In this document: piece by piece, positions 35,041 through 43,409 of the stretch
Position numbering within the stretch: position 1 is the first letter of the stretch
How the letters are laid out: every line of letters starts with the position of its first letter
DNA from: Flavitalea plasmicola
Lineage (GTDB): Bacteria > Bacteroidota > Bacteroidia > Chitinophagales > Chitinophagaceae
DNA length: 64,000 bases
Direction: 5' to 3'
Assembly: GCF_030546645.1 (NCBI RefSeq)
Contig: NZ_JAUOTO010000003.1
Coordinates: 1,022,956-1,086,955, forward strand
The notes under the pieces: model-generated
Told to the model about the DNA's origin: nothing
The model's input: the letters and a program-made list of their open reading frames with translations, nothing else
The model's database searches: none
Program-made: the position numbers and the translations under genes

Positions 35041-36519
35041 ATGACACCCGTCCCGTCACCCGATACATCCCTTTATAGTGAGGATCTGGCGCCTGTTCCT
35101 CCTTCGGGCAGGACCTGGACCACCTGGAACTATGCAGCCCTCTGGATCAGCATGAGCCTTTGCATCCCCACTTATATGCTGGCCAGCTCCCTCATCGGCG
35201 GCGGAATGAACTGGTGGCAGGCCATTTTCACCATCTTTTTAGGCAATACCATTGTCCTGGTGCCCATGATCCTCAACGGAAGGGCGGGCGCAAAATACGG
35301 CATCCCCTTTCCTGTCTTCGCCAGGGCCAGCTTTGGTGTTAAAGGCGCCAATATCCCCGCCCTCCTGCGCGCCATCGTAGCCTGCGGCTGGTTTGGCATT
35401 CAGACCTGGATCGGGGGCTTTGCCATCTACCAGGCAGCTAAGCTCTGGATACCCGCCCTTGCATCATTGCCACAGATATTCCCGGATAGCTGGGGCCTGC
35501 AGACAGGACCCGCCATTTGTTTTATCCTGTTCTGGATATTAAATATGTACGTCGTCTGGCTGGGCGTGGAAAGTATCCGCAAGCTCCTTGTCTTTAAAGC
35601 TTTCTTCCTTCCACTGGCCGCCCTGGCGCTCCTGTTCTGGGCCATCACCGCCGTCCACGGAGGACTGGGCCCCATTCTCTCCCAGCCTACCCAACTCCAT
35701 GGCGCCGCATTCTGGACCTTCTTCATCCCGGCCCTCACAGGCATGGTCGGCTTCTGGGCTACCTTGTCCCTCAATATACCCGACTTCACCCGTTATGCCG
35801 TTGACCAACGGGCACAGGCGAGAGGACAGGCCATCGGCCTGCCGCCTTCCATGACCCTCTTCGCCTTCATCGGCGTCATCGTCACCTCCGCAACGACCTT
35901 ACTCTACGGCCAACCCATCTGGGATCCCGTTGTGCTTGCAGGAAAATTTGAGAACAAGGTGCTTATTACGCTGGCAATGACTGCAGTAGCTGTCTCTACT
36001 CTGGCGACCAATATCGCAGCCAATATCGTCAGCCCAGCCAATGACTTTGCCAACCTGAGCCCTGCCCGGATCAACTTCCGGACAGGCGGTCTGATCACAG
36101 GCGTCCTGGGTATCCTGATCTTTCCATGGAAACTGATAGCGGATCCCAGCGGCTATATATTCACGTGGCTCGTTGGCTATTCCAGCCTCCTGGGGCCAGT
36201 GGGCGGTATCCTGATCACCGACTATTACCTCATTAGAAGACAACAGCTGTCCGTAACAGACCTCTATTCTCTCCGGGGCGCTTATTCCTATACCGGCGGA
36301 TTCCACCGGCGGGCCATCGTCTGCCTGCTGCTGGGCATCATCCCCAATATTCCCGGCTTCCTGGCCACCATCGGCCTCATCAGCCGGAACGCCATGCCGG
36401 CCTGGATCATCTCATTATACAGCTATGCCTGGTTCGTCGGTTTCTTCGTTTCCGGCGTTTGCTACCGGCTCTCTTTCAACTATAAAAAACAGGTCAACTA
36501 TGTCAGTATTGATTACTAA
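35041..36519 (+). CDS. NCS1-family nucleobase permease
   Basis: 492 aa with about twelve hydrophobic helices. NCS1 signatures: a short N-terminal tail followed by TWTTWNYAALWISMSLCIPTYMLASSLIGGGMNWWQAI, GAKYGIPFPVFARASFGVKGANIPALLRAIVACGWFGIQTWIGG, NIPDFTRYAVDQRAQARGQAIGLP and PVGGILITDYYLIRRQQL. This pattern fits the hydantoin/allantoin/uracil branch (Mhp1, PucI). In this operon the substrate is most likely uracil or thymine, taken up with sodium or protons. Its last 20 bp overlap the start of the dihydropyrimidinase gene. Confidence 0.9.
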   Translation: MTPVPSPDTSLYSEDLAPVPPSGRTWTTWNYAALWISMSLCIPTYMLASSLIGGGMNWWQAIFTIFLGNTIVLVPMILNGRAGAKYGIPFPVFARASFGVKGANIPALLRAIVACGWFGIQTWIGGFAIYQAAKLWIPALASLPQIFPDSWGLQTGPAICFILFWILNMYVVWLGVESIRKLLVFKAFFLPLAALALLFWAITAVHGGLGPILSQPTQLHGAAFWTFFIPALTGMVGFWATLSLNIPDFTRYAVDQRAQARGQAIGLPPSMTLFAFIGVIVTSATTLLYGQPIWDPVVLAGKFENKVLITLAMTAVAVSTLATNIAANIVSPANDFANLSPARINFRTGGLITGVLGILIFPWKLIADPSGYIFTWLVGYSSLLGPVGGILITDYYLIRRQQLSVTDLYSLRGAYSYTGGFHRRAIVCLLLGIIPNIPGFLATIGLISRNAMPAWIISLYSYAWFVGFFVSGVCYRLSFNYKKQVNYVSIDY

Positions 36520-37882
36520 CGGCAGGATCATCACCGCAACCGACGATTTCATCGGCGATATCTATATCGAAGGAGAGAAGATCGTCTCGGTCGGCAAACG
36601 TCTCGAGGTCACGGCAGAACACACCATTGACGCCACAGGCCAGCTGGTCATGCCCGGCGGCATCGATCCGCACGTACACCTGGATATGCCGTTCATGGGC
36701 ACCTTCTCCAGCGACAGCTACGAGACGGGTACACGGGCAGCCCTCTTTGGAGGTACCACCACTGTCATCGACTTCATCCTTCAAAAGCAGGGACACTCCC
36801 TGCGGGAAGCCTTCGACGAATGGAACGGTCGCGCCTCCGGCACCGCTGTGGGAGACTACAGCTTCCATATGGCCGTAACGGATTTTAATGAACAGACGAA
36901 GCCGGAGATTAGGACGATGGTAGAAGAGCATGGCATCACTTCCTTTAAGACTTTCATGGCTTACAAAGGCGCGTTGATGATCGACGACAGGCAGATGACG
37001 GCTCTCATGCAGGAGGTTCGCCGCCAGGGCGGACTGGTGACCGTCCACGCCACGAATGGCGACATGATCGACTACCTCGTCGCCCGTCACAGGGGCGAAG
37101 GCAAGCTCACCCCGCGCTACCACTACCTGTCACAGCCGGAGATCACAGAGGCCGAAGCATCGTGCCGTTTTGCCGATATCTCCCATTACACGGGCTGCCC
37201 CGGCTATATCGTACATCTCACCTGCGAAGGCGCCCTCAACGCTGTGCGCAACGCCACCACCCGCAACCAGCATATATGGGTGGAGACCTGCATACAGTAT
37301 CTCCTGTTGGATGCCTCCCGCTACGGAGAAGACTTCGAAGGGGCCAAATGGGTGATGAGCCCGCCCCTCCGGGAAAAGAAGGACCAGGCGACCTTATGGG
37401 CCGGTATCAACCAGGGATTGGTGAACGTGGTAGCCACCGACCATTGCCCCTTCCGCTGGGAACAGAAATTGATGGGCAAGGATGATTTTTCGAAGATACC
37501 CAATGGCCATCCCGCCATCGAACACCGTATGGAGCTGCTCTACAGCGAAGGTGTCCGGAAAGGCAGGATCAGCTTGCAGAAATATGTGGAGCTCACCTCC
37601 ACCAATGCAGCTAAGATCTTCGGCCTCTTCCCCCGTAAGGGCACCCTGGCCCCGGACAGCGACGCAGACATCATCCTGATGGACCCCAATCGCCAGCATA
37701 CCCTTTCGACCGCCACCCACCACATGAACGTGGACTACTCTGCCTATGAAGGATGGCAACTGACGGGAAAGATCCAGACAGTCCTGCTGAGAGGGAAAGT
37801 CGCCATCGACCAGGGCGAATGCAAGGTCCATAAAGGGTATGGTCAATTCCTGAAACGCCATCGACACACAGGGTTGCCCTGA
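36500..37882 (+). CDS. dihydropyrimidinase (D-hydantoinase)
   Basis: 460 aa from the ATG at 36500 (MSVLITNGRIITATDDF), which lies inside the permease gene (20-bp overlap); the frame opens earlier but with permease-shadow sequence. Amidohydrolase fold with binuclear zinc ligands: GIDPHVHLD (His58, His60), carboxylated Lys150 in TSFKTFMAYKG, His in VTVHATNGD and HLTCEGA, and Asp314 in ATDHCPF. It hydrolyses dihydrouracil or dihydrothymine to N-carbamoyl-beta-alanine or its methyl analogue, step two of the reductive pathway. Usually a cytosolic tetramer. Confidence 0.94.
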   Translation: MSVLITNGRIITATDDFIGDIYIEGEKIVSVGKRLEVTAEHTIDATGQLVMPGGIDPHVHLDMPFMGTFSSDSYETGTRAALFGGTTTVIDFILQKQGHSLREAFDEWNGRASGTAVGDYSFHMAVTDFNEQTKPEIRTMVEEHGITSFKTFMAYKGALMIDDRQMTALMQEVRRQGGLVTVHATNGDMIDYLVARHRGEGKLTPRYHYLSQPEITEAEASCRFADISHYTGCPGYIVHLTCEGALNAVRNATTRNQHIWVETCIQYLLLDASRYGEDFEGAKWVMSPPLREKKDQATLWAGINQGLVNVVATDHCPFRWEQKLMGKDDFSKIPNGHPAIEHRMELLYSEGVRKGRISLQKYVELTSTNAAKIFGLFPRKGTLAPDSDADIILMDPNRQHTLSTATHHMNVDYSAYEGWQLTGKIQTVLLRGKVAIDQGECKVHKGYGQFLKRHRHTGLP

Positions 37883-37941
37883 TCCGGCAAACAACATTTC
37901 ACGCCCTTTTCATTTCTAATGTTAACCAACAATCGAATATA

Positions 37942-38808
37942 ATGCCCAGAATGATCAGATCCGGCCTCATCCAGATGAGCCTGCCGAAGACGGAAGGAGA
38001 AGGTACCATCGAAGAGATAAAGGAAGCCATGGTGCAAAAGCACATCCCCCTCATCGAAGAGGCAGGTAAAAAAGGTGTCCAGATCCTTTGCCTCCAGGAA
38101 ATATTCAACACGCCCTATTTCTGTCCCGGACAAAACCGGGCCTGGTACGACTCTGCCGAACCTGTGCCTGGCCCGACCGTCGATCGGATGACGGAATACG
38201 CGAGGAAATACAATATGGTGATGATCGTGCCCGTGTACGAAAAAGAGCAGGCCGGCGTGCTCTACAACACTGCCGCCGTCATCGACGCCGATGGCACCTT
38301 CCTGGGAAAATACCGTAAGAACCATATTCCTCATACCTCCGGGTTTTGGGAGAAGTTTTTCTTCAAGCCAGGCAACCTTGGCTATCCTGTCTTCCAGACA
38401 AAATATGCAAAGGTCGGTGTGTACATCTGCTATGACCGCCATTTCCCCGACGGCGCACGCTGCCTGGGCCTCAATGGCGCCGAGATCGTGTACAATCCAT
38501 CCGCCACCGTGGCCGGCCTTTCGCAATATCTCTGGCAGTTGGAGCAGCCCGCCCATGCCGCCGCCAACGGCTACTTCATGGGCTGCATCAACCGCGTAGG
38601 AGAAGAAAAACCCTGGAACCTGGGCCGCTTCTATGGCAGCTCCTATTTCGTGGACCCGCGGGGGCAGATCTTCGCCCAGGCCTCCGAAGATAAAGACGAG
38701 CTGCTGATCGCGGACTTCGACCTGGACCAGATCGAAGAAGTGCGCAGCGTATGGCAGTTCTTCAGGGACAGGCGGCCGGAAACCTACGGCAAATTGACGG
38801 AACTTTAA
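37942..38808 (+). CDS. beta-ureidopropionase (N-carbamoyl-beta-alanine amidohydrolase)
   Basis: 288 aa of the nitrilase superfamily. The catalytic residues are Glu53 (CLQEIF), Lys126 (YRKNHIP) and Cys163 (VYICYDRHFPD). The RYHFPD-type motif and the sequence WEKFFFKPGN resemble the beta-ureidopropionase / N-carbamoylputrescine amidase branch. It releases CO2 and ammonia from N-carbamoyl-beta-alanine and gives beta-alanine to the aminotransferase of the same operon. Context decides the substrate; N-carbamoylputrescine is the alternative but the neighbours argue against it. Confidence 0.9.
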   Translation: MPRMIRSGLIQMSLPKTEGEGTIEEIKEAMVQKHIPLIEEAGKKGVQILCLQEIFNTPYFCPGQNRAWYDSAEPVPGPTVDRMTEYARKYNMVMIVPVYEKEQAGVLYNTAAVIDADGTFLGKYRKNHIPHTSGFWEKFFFKPGNLGYPVFQTKYAKVGVYICYDRHFPDGARCLGLNGAEIVYNPSATVAGLSQYLWQLEQPAHAAANGYFMGCINRVGEEKPWNLGRFYGSSYFVDPRGQIFAQASEDKDELLIADFDLDQIEEVRSVWQFFRDRRPETYGKLTEL

Positions 38809-38818
38809 ATCATTGTGC

Positions 38819-40216
38819 ATGGCCATTACCAATCATCGACTGACCCCCGAAGCTTACGAGGAGAATTTCAGGGACATCCACCCCCCTTTCGAAACAAGGG
38901 ATGCCGTGCTGGTGGAAGCCAACCGCTGTCTCTTCTGCTATGATGCACCCTGTACCAAAAGCTGCCCCACCGGCATCGACGTGCCGAAATTCATTAAGCA
39001 GATCGCTACCGATGACCTCAGAGGGTCCGCCCACACCATTTTTATCGCCAATATAATGGGCGGCGGCTGCTCACGCGTATGCCCCGTGGAAAAGCTATGC
39101 GAAGGAGCATGCGTATACAATCTCATGGAAGAAACACCAATCGCCATCGCACGCCTGCAACGCTACCCCACCGATCAGGCGATGCAACGGAAATGGCCGC
39201 TGTTCACCCGCAAACCTTCTTCCGGCCGCCGTGTTGCTGTCATAGGCGCGGGACCTGCGGGCCTTAGCTGTGCGCATGTGCTTTCCCGTGAAGGCATCGA
39301 CGTCACCATCTATGAAAAGGAAGCGAAGGGCGGCGGGCTGATGACCTATGGCGTCGCCGCTTATAAAGTGACGCCCGAATATTGCGCGGAAGAGCTGAAT
39401 TACATCCTCTCTCTGGGCGGCATCACTATTCAATATGGCAACGAGCTGGGAAAGGACCTGCAGCTGGAACAGCTGCGCTTGCAGTATGACGCCGTCTTTC
39501 TGGCCTTTGGCGTAGGACTGGCGCGCCGGCTGGACATTCCCGGCGAAGAGCTGGAAGGTGTGGTGGATGCCCTCCGTTTTATTTATTCCATTCGTACCGA
39601 CGGCTTCCCATCCGTGCCGGTGGGTGATAAAGTAGCCGTCATCGGTATGGGAATGACCGCCATCGACGCCGCCACCCAGGCGCGCCGGCTGGGTGCGGCA
39701 GAGGTCACGCTGGTTTATAGAAGGACAGAGGCAGAAATGCCCTGCACGGAAAAAGAGCTGGAGATCGCCCGGCTGGATGGCTGCCGTATGCACTGGCTGG
39801 CGGCGCCCGAAGCGCTCACCGGCGCCGATGGCCGCGTGACACAGCTGCGCTGCAGGAAAATGGAATTGGGACCTCCCGACGCCAGCGGACGCCGCGCTCC
39901 TCGACCCACCGGCGAGACCTTTACCCTCGACGTGGATATGGTCATCAAAGCCACTGGCCAGATGCCTTTTGAAGAATTAGTACAGGATGCCGGCCTGCGG
40001 CATCGCAACGGAAAGATCGATAGTGCCACCCATGGACTTACCTCGCTTCCCGGCATCTTTGCCGGCGGCGACTGCGTCAATGGCGGAAAAGAAGTGGTGG
40101 ACGCCGTGCAGGCCGGCAAGCTGAGTGCCGTCGCGATCCTCGAATACATTCAGTCGCAACCCCCACGGCCTGCTGTGGGACCGATTGATCCATCCATACC
40201 CGATCACACCGTTTAA
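38819..40216 (+). CDS. preT: NAD-dependent dihydropyrimidine dehydrogenase subunit PreT
   Basis: 465 aa from the ATG at 38819 (MAITNHRLTPEAYEENF), 10 bp after the ureidopropionase stop; a TTG two codons earlier is the only alternative. The N-terminal domain has two [4Fe-4S] Cys sets (CLFCYDAPCTKSCPTG and GGGCSRVCPVEKLCEGAC). The FAD site is VIGAGPAGLSCAHVLSREG near residue 140, and the NAD(P)H-binding half has VIGMGMTAIDAATQARRLG. It matches the N-terminal, electron-input part of mammalian dihydropyrimidine dehydrogenase and works with PreA, encoded 11 bp downstream. Confidence 0.94.
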   Translation: MAITNHRLTPEAYEENFRDIHPPFETRDAVLVEANRCLFCYDAPCTKSCPTGIDVPKFIKQIATDDLRGSAHTIFIANIMGGGCSRVCPVEKLCEGACVYNLMEETPIAIARLQRYPTDQAMQRKWPLFTRKPSSGRRVAVIGAGPAGLSCAHVLSREGIDVTIYEKEAKGGGLMTYGVAAYKVTPEYCAEELNYILSLGGITIQYGNELGKDLQLEQLRLQYDAVFLAFGVGLARRLDIPGEELEGVVDALRFIYSIRTDGFPSVPVGDKVAVIGMGMTAIDAATQARRLGAAEVTLVYRRTEAEMPCTEKELEIARLDGCRMHWLAAPEALTGADGRVTQLRCRKMELGPPDASGRRAPRPTGETFTLDVDMVIKATGQMPFEELVQDAGLRHRNGKIDSATHGLTSLPGIFAGGDCVNGGKEVVDAVQAGKLSAVAILEYIQSQPPRPAVGPIDPSIPDHTV

Positions 40217-40227
40217 ATCCATTCACC

Positions 40228-41496
40228 ATGGCTTCCCTTTATACCAACTATCTCGGCATTTCCTCCCCCAACCCCTTCTGGCTGGCCAGCGCACCCCCGA
40301 CGGATAAACTGATCAATGTAATCCGCGCCTTCGAAGCCGGCTGGGGCGGGGTCGTGTGGAAGACGCTCGGAAGCCAGGTGAAGAACGTCTCATCCCGTTA
40401 CTCCGCCGTAGATTACCACGGCAGCCGCGTCATGGGCCTGAACAATATTGAACTTATCAGCGATCGCCCGCTGGACCTCAACCTTAAAGAAATAAAGGAA
40501 TGCATCCGCCTCTTCCCCGACAGGGCCATGGTCGTCTCCCTGATGGCTGACAACGACCGTGACAGCTGGCACGACCTGATCCATAAGGTAGAGGACACCG
40601 GCGCCCACGGGATCGAGCTGAATTTTGGTTGCCCTCATGGCATGACCGAACGCGGCATGGGCGCCGCTGTAGGACAGGACCCGTCGATCGCCCGCATCGT
40701 GACGGAATGGGTCATGGAGACCGCCACCATCCCCGTCATCACCAAACTTACACCTAACGTCCACTCTGTCGTTCCTACAGGCCGTGCAGCCGTGGAAGCC
40801 GGCAGCCAGGGGCTTTCCCTCATCAATACCATCCAGTCCGTCACGGGCGTCGACCTGGACACGTTCATCCCGAATCCCAATGTAGGCGGCAAGTCCACTT
40901 TTGGCGGCTATTGCGGCCCTGCCGTAAAACCCATCGCCCTGAAGATGCTGACCACCATTGCACAGGACCCCGTCACCGCCAAAGCCCCCGTCTCCGGCAT
41001 AGGAGGTATCACCACATGGAAGGATGCCGCAGAGTTCATGCTGCTGGGAGCCACCACCGTTCAAATATGCACCGCCGTTATGAAACATGGTTTCCGCATC
41101 ATCGAAGGGCTCTGCGAAGGTCTCAGCAACTGGATGGATGAGAAAGGGTTTCAACAAACCACTGATTTCATAGGTCGTAGCGTCCCCACCCTCACGAACT
41201 GGGAAGACCTGGATCTTAATTTTCACGTAGTGGCCCGTATCGATCCAGATAAATGTATCCATTGCGGACTGTGCTATATCGCATGCGAAGATGCTTCCCA
41301 TCAATCCATCAGCATAGACCCTGGCAATCCTTACAATACCTACGCCATTAAGGAAGAGGAATGCGTAGGCTGCAATCTCTGCAAGCTGGTCTGCCCCGTC
41401 GACAGTTGCATTACCATGGTCGAGCAGCGCAAAGGTCCGGACTACCTCAATTGGAAGGAATTTCAGCAGCGGGGGTTGCCGCTGAATGATCATTGA
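40228..41496 (+). CDS. preA: NAD-dependent dihydropyrimidine dehydrogenase subunit PreA
   Basis: 422 aa. The first 320 residues form a dihydroorotate-dehydrogenase-like FMN barrel (LGISSPNPFWLASAPPTD, ELNFGCPHGMTERGMG, ITKLTPNVHSV, SGIGGITTWKDAAEFMLLGA); the tail has two [4Fe-4S] motifs (CIHCGLCYIAC and CVGCNLCKLVCPVDSC). It reduces uracil and thymine to the dihydro forms. Where the mammalian enzyme has its general-acid Cys (GLACGQDP) this protein has Val (GAAVGQDP). Its last 50 bp overlap the convergent gene at 41447. Confidence 0.93.
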   Translation: MASLYTNYLGISSPNPFWLASAPPTDKLINVIRAFEAGWGGVVWKTLGSQVKNVSSRYSAVDYHGSRVMGLNNIELISDRPLDLNLKEIKECIRLFPDRAMVVSLMADNDRDSWHDLIHKVEDTGAHGIELNFGCPHGMTERGMGAAVGQDPSIARIVTEWVMETATIPVITKLTPNVHSVVPTGRAAVEAGSQGLSLINTIQSVTGVDLDTFIPNPNVGGKSTFGGYCGPAVKPIALKMLTTIAQDPVTAKAPVSGIGGITTWKDAAEFMLLGATTVQICTAVMKHGFRIIEGLCEGLSNWMDEKGFQQTTDFIGRSVPTLTNWEDLDLNFHVVARIDPDKCIHCGLCYIACEDASHQSISIDPGNPYNTYAIKEEECVGCNLCKLVCPVDSCITMVEQRKGPDYLNWKEFQQRGLPLNDH

Positions 41497-42097
41497 TCTG
41501 CACTACATACCCCGCCCGGATAGTACGTACAATTGATGCCGGCGTCAACACTTTCACCCGCCGTCCTTCAGGCAGCGTCTGCCCGTTCTCATACCCAAAA
41601 GGACTCCAGCGAAAGATCTTCCGCTGCGCCACCACGTAAGCCTTTCCCTCTATTTCAACAAAACTCCCGTCCGGCAAACGATCGGCCATTTCCTCATACG
41701 TCACTTTCCCGCCACGCTTGTCGATCCTCTCCCCATGAATGATCTTGTCTATCTCTCCGATGGAAGTGCCCTCGTTGAATCCATACTCCGGATTCCCCTT
41801 TAGCCAAAACTTTTTGAATCTCACCGCGTCGTTCCGCCGGCATTCAAAACAAGGCCGATGCCCCGCCGCCAATGAGGTAGCCTCGTCCAGGAAGAATAAT
41901 TCGGTCCACCTGTCAGGCGACATCACCTTCCTATGCCTGCCCTTGAACTGCAGTACACAGGTGATCCAGGCTTTCAATTTGAATGGCCGGCGAATGGTTT
42001 GATGCTCGTCATGCAGGACGCCGCGGTTGCCCATCCAGGCCCCACGTGCGCTTGTGGTGATAATGACTCCCCAGGGATCGACTCGGTTTTGTAACAT
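41447..42097 (-). CDS. uncharacterised protein with HRPCxxCRR motif
   Basis: 216 aa, cytosolic, no signal peptide. I recognise a recurring but uncharacterised bacterial protein type: GNRGVLHDEH near residue 23, WITCVLQFKGRHRKVMSPDRWTELFFLDEATSLAAGHRPCFECRR at about 45-90, and a C-terminal small beta-domain (DGSFVEIEGKAYVVAQRKIFRWSPFGY). The GHRPCFECRR pair of Cys resembles the zinc site of the Ada N-terminal domain, so nucleic-acid or metal binding is conceivable. The gene converges on preA and overlaps its last 50 bp. The Ala-rich C-terminal 15 residues coincide with the overlap and may be an extension. Confidence 0.7.
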   Translation of the reverse strand: MLQNRVDPWGVIITTSARGAWMGNRGVLHDEHQTIRRPFKLKAWITCVLQFKGRHRKVMSPDRWTELFFLDEATSLAAGHRPCFECRRNDAVRFKKFWLKGNPEYGFNEGTSIGEIDKIIHGERIDKRGGKVTYEEMADRLPDGSFVEIEGKAYVVAQRKIFRWSPFGYENGQTLPEGRRVKVLTPASIVRTIRAGYVVQINDHSAATPAAEIPSN

Positions 42098-42119
42098 ATT
42101 TTACTGACAAATAAAATTA

Positions 42120-42208
42120 AAATTTGTTGCGCATTAAACAAGGTTAATCTCTCACTGAAGTTCTCCCGTCACCGAATATACTAATAGCTAAATTTGTTCC
42201 GCCTTAAA
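42120..42208. repeat. imperfect direct repeat upstream of the Rpn gene
   Basis: Two 19-bp copies, AAATTTGTTGCGCATTAAA at 42120-42138 and AAATTTGTTCCGCCTTAAA at 42190-42208, match at 17 positions and start 70 bp apart. The second contains the -7 element of the downstream gene. They may be duplicated regulator sites or a promoter duplication. Confidence 0.6.
42189..42196 (+). promoter_or_regulatory. -7 element of the Rpn-type nuclease gene
   Basis: TAAATTTG matches TAnnTTTG exactly, 20 bp upstream of the ATG at 42217. It overlaps the second copy of the direct repeat. Confidence 0.5.
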
Positions 42209-42216
42209 TCTTACCT

Positions 42217-43125
42217 ATGCGCAGAAAGAATGACATCTTATGGAAAGGAATGATGGAGGAGGTATTCGATGACCTGTTACGCTTTCTCTTTCCCGAGGCA
42301 GAACAATTGGTTGATATGGATCGCGGCTTTGACTTTCTCGACAAAGAATTGGCAGAGATGTATCCAGAGCCGGATAAACTGTCTGACACCAGATACGTTG
42401 ATAAGCTGGTAAAAGTCCATCTGCTGAATGGAAGTGAACAATGGTTCCTTGTTCACCTGGAAGTCCAGGGTTATTCGGATAAATTGTTTGCTGAAAGAAT
42501 GTTCCGATATTATTACAGGATCTTCGACAAATACCAAAAGCCAGTGACGACATTAGCCATTTTTACAGGACCTGACGGAAAAAATATGCCGGTTTCTTAT
42601 AGGCATAATTTCATGGGCACTAAGCTGATATATAAATACAACACCTGTTGCATCACTGATTACGCCGATGAGATGTTAATGACCAGCAATAATCCTTTTG
42701 CCATGGTCTTATTAGCAGCAAAGACAGCACTGCTTTCGGAAAAAGTACTGGAAGAGAAACTGCTGAATCAAAAACTATTGATAGCCAGATTATTGTATAA
42801 AAAGGACATATTCAGCAGAAAGAAGATCGAGGCTGTTCTGACATTTTTGAATAATTACATCCTATTTGAGCATGAGGAAACTAATCGTATCTTTGAAAAG
42901 CAACTCGATCAAATCACCGGTAAAACACATACTATGGGAATTATTGAGCAAGTAGCAGAAATGAGGGCGGAGATGAAAGCAAGCAAAGCCAGAACTGAGG
43001 AACGAGAAACAATTGTAAAAAGACTGCTCTCCGAAACTGAACTCTCTCCCGAAAAGATCGCATCTCTGGCCGGCGTGTCAATCGATACCGTTGAGAAAAT
43101 AAAGAAAAGCCTCCATTCAAAGTGA
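42217..43125 (+). CDS. Rpn-family recombination-promoting nuclease / putative transposase (PD-(D/E)XK)
   Basis: 302 aa. N-terminal PD-(D/E)XK nuclease-like domain with RYVDKLVKVHL followed by LVHLEVQGYSDKLFAERMFRYYYRIFDKYQKPVTTLAIF, the pattern of RpnA/PDDEXK_2 proteins (Asp, then ExQ). The middle is helical; the C terminus carries a coiled-coil stretch (EQVAEMRAEMKASKARTEERE) and a small HTH-like end (LSPEKIASLAGVSIDTVEKIKKSL). Base composition is visibly AT-richer than in neighbours, a sign of horizontal gain. Rpn proteins nick or cut DNA and promote recombination; some act in phage defence. There is no transposon end nearby. Confidence 0.8.
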   Translation: MRRKNDILWKGMMEEVFDDLLRFLFPEAEQLVDMDRGFDFLDKELAEMYPEPDKLSDTRYVDKLVKVHLLNGSEQWFLVHLEVQGYSDKLFAERMFRYYYRIFDKYQKPVTTLAIFTGPDGKNMPVSYRHNFMGTKLIYKYNTCCITDYADEMLMTSNNPFAMVLLAAKTALLSEKVLEEKLLNQKLLIARLLYKKDIFSRKKIEAVLTFLNNYILFEHEETNRIFEKQLDQITGKTHTMGIIEQVAEMRAEMKASKARTEERETIVKRLLSETELSPEKIASLAGVSIDTVEKIKKSLHSK

Positions 43126-43128
43126 TCT

Positions 43129-43326
43129 TCACGCCTCTGAAAAGCGTGAATGACCAGCGTACTTACAACTTATTTTCCAGGTCCCATCCCGCATAATATT
43201 ACCCAGCAGCGCGGTAATCGCTAACAGGATCAAAACATGGACCGCATTCCCCAAATGAAACACAAACACCCCCACAACCCATCCTATCGTCAGGACAACG
43301 GCAATAACGTACATCCATCTTGTCAT
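43129..43326 (-). CDS. small DUF5670 / lmo0937-like membrane protein
   Basis: 65 aa from the ATG at 43326 (MTRWMYVIAVVLTIGWVVGVFVFHLGNAVHVLILLAITALLGNIMRDG). Two hydrophobic helices with a FHLGNAVHVLL turn are the hallmark of the lmo0937 small membrane protein type. An ATG 15 codons upstream (43371) gives an 80-aa form, but it abuts the galM terminator and adds only a Pro/Thr-rich stretch, so the shorter start is preferred. The stop lies 3 bp from the convergent Rpn gene. Function unknown; often stress-related in other bacteria. Confidence 0.7.
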   Translation of the reverse strand: MTRWMYVIAVVLTIGWVVGVFVFHLGNAVHVLILLAITALLGNIMRDGTWKISCKYAGHSRFSEA

Positions 43327-43377
43327 GGCGGCGCCGCTGGCTGTGGGGGGTGGTGGGGTATTTACAGCCATAAAAGA

Positions 43378-43400
43378 AACGGGCCCCGTCGGGGCCCGTT
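43378..43400 (-). terminator. intrinsic terminator of the gal gene unit
   Basis: AACGGGCCCC and GGGGCCCGTT pair over 10 bp around a 3-nt loop. On the minus strand a TTTCTTTTA tract follows. It lies 10 bp after the galM stop and ends the PUL 2 / gal transcripts. Confidence 0.85.
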
Positions 43401-43409
43401 CAAATCTTC

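Noticed and set aside
37843-38832. 329-aa open frame antisense to the beta-ureidopropionase gene
   Set aside because: Covers the same bases as a gene with a full Glu-Lys-Cys catalytic set inside an operon; no independent support.
40390-41493. 367-aa open frame antisense to preA
   Set aside because: Mirror of a well-supported Fe-S/FMN protein; Gly/Asp/His-rich without motifs, signal peptide or helices.
43128-43150. TTCACGC/GCGTGAA inverted repeat between the convergent Rpn and small membrane protein genes
   Set aside because: Only 7 bp with a 9-nt loop and no T-tract on either side; it overlaps the stop codon of the small gene, so it is weak evidence for a terminator.
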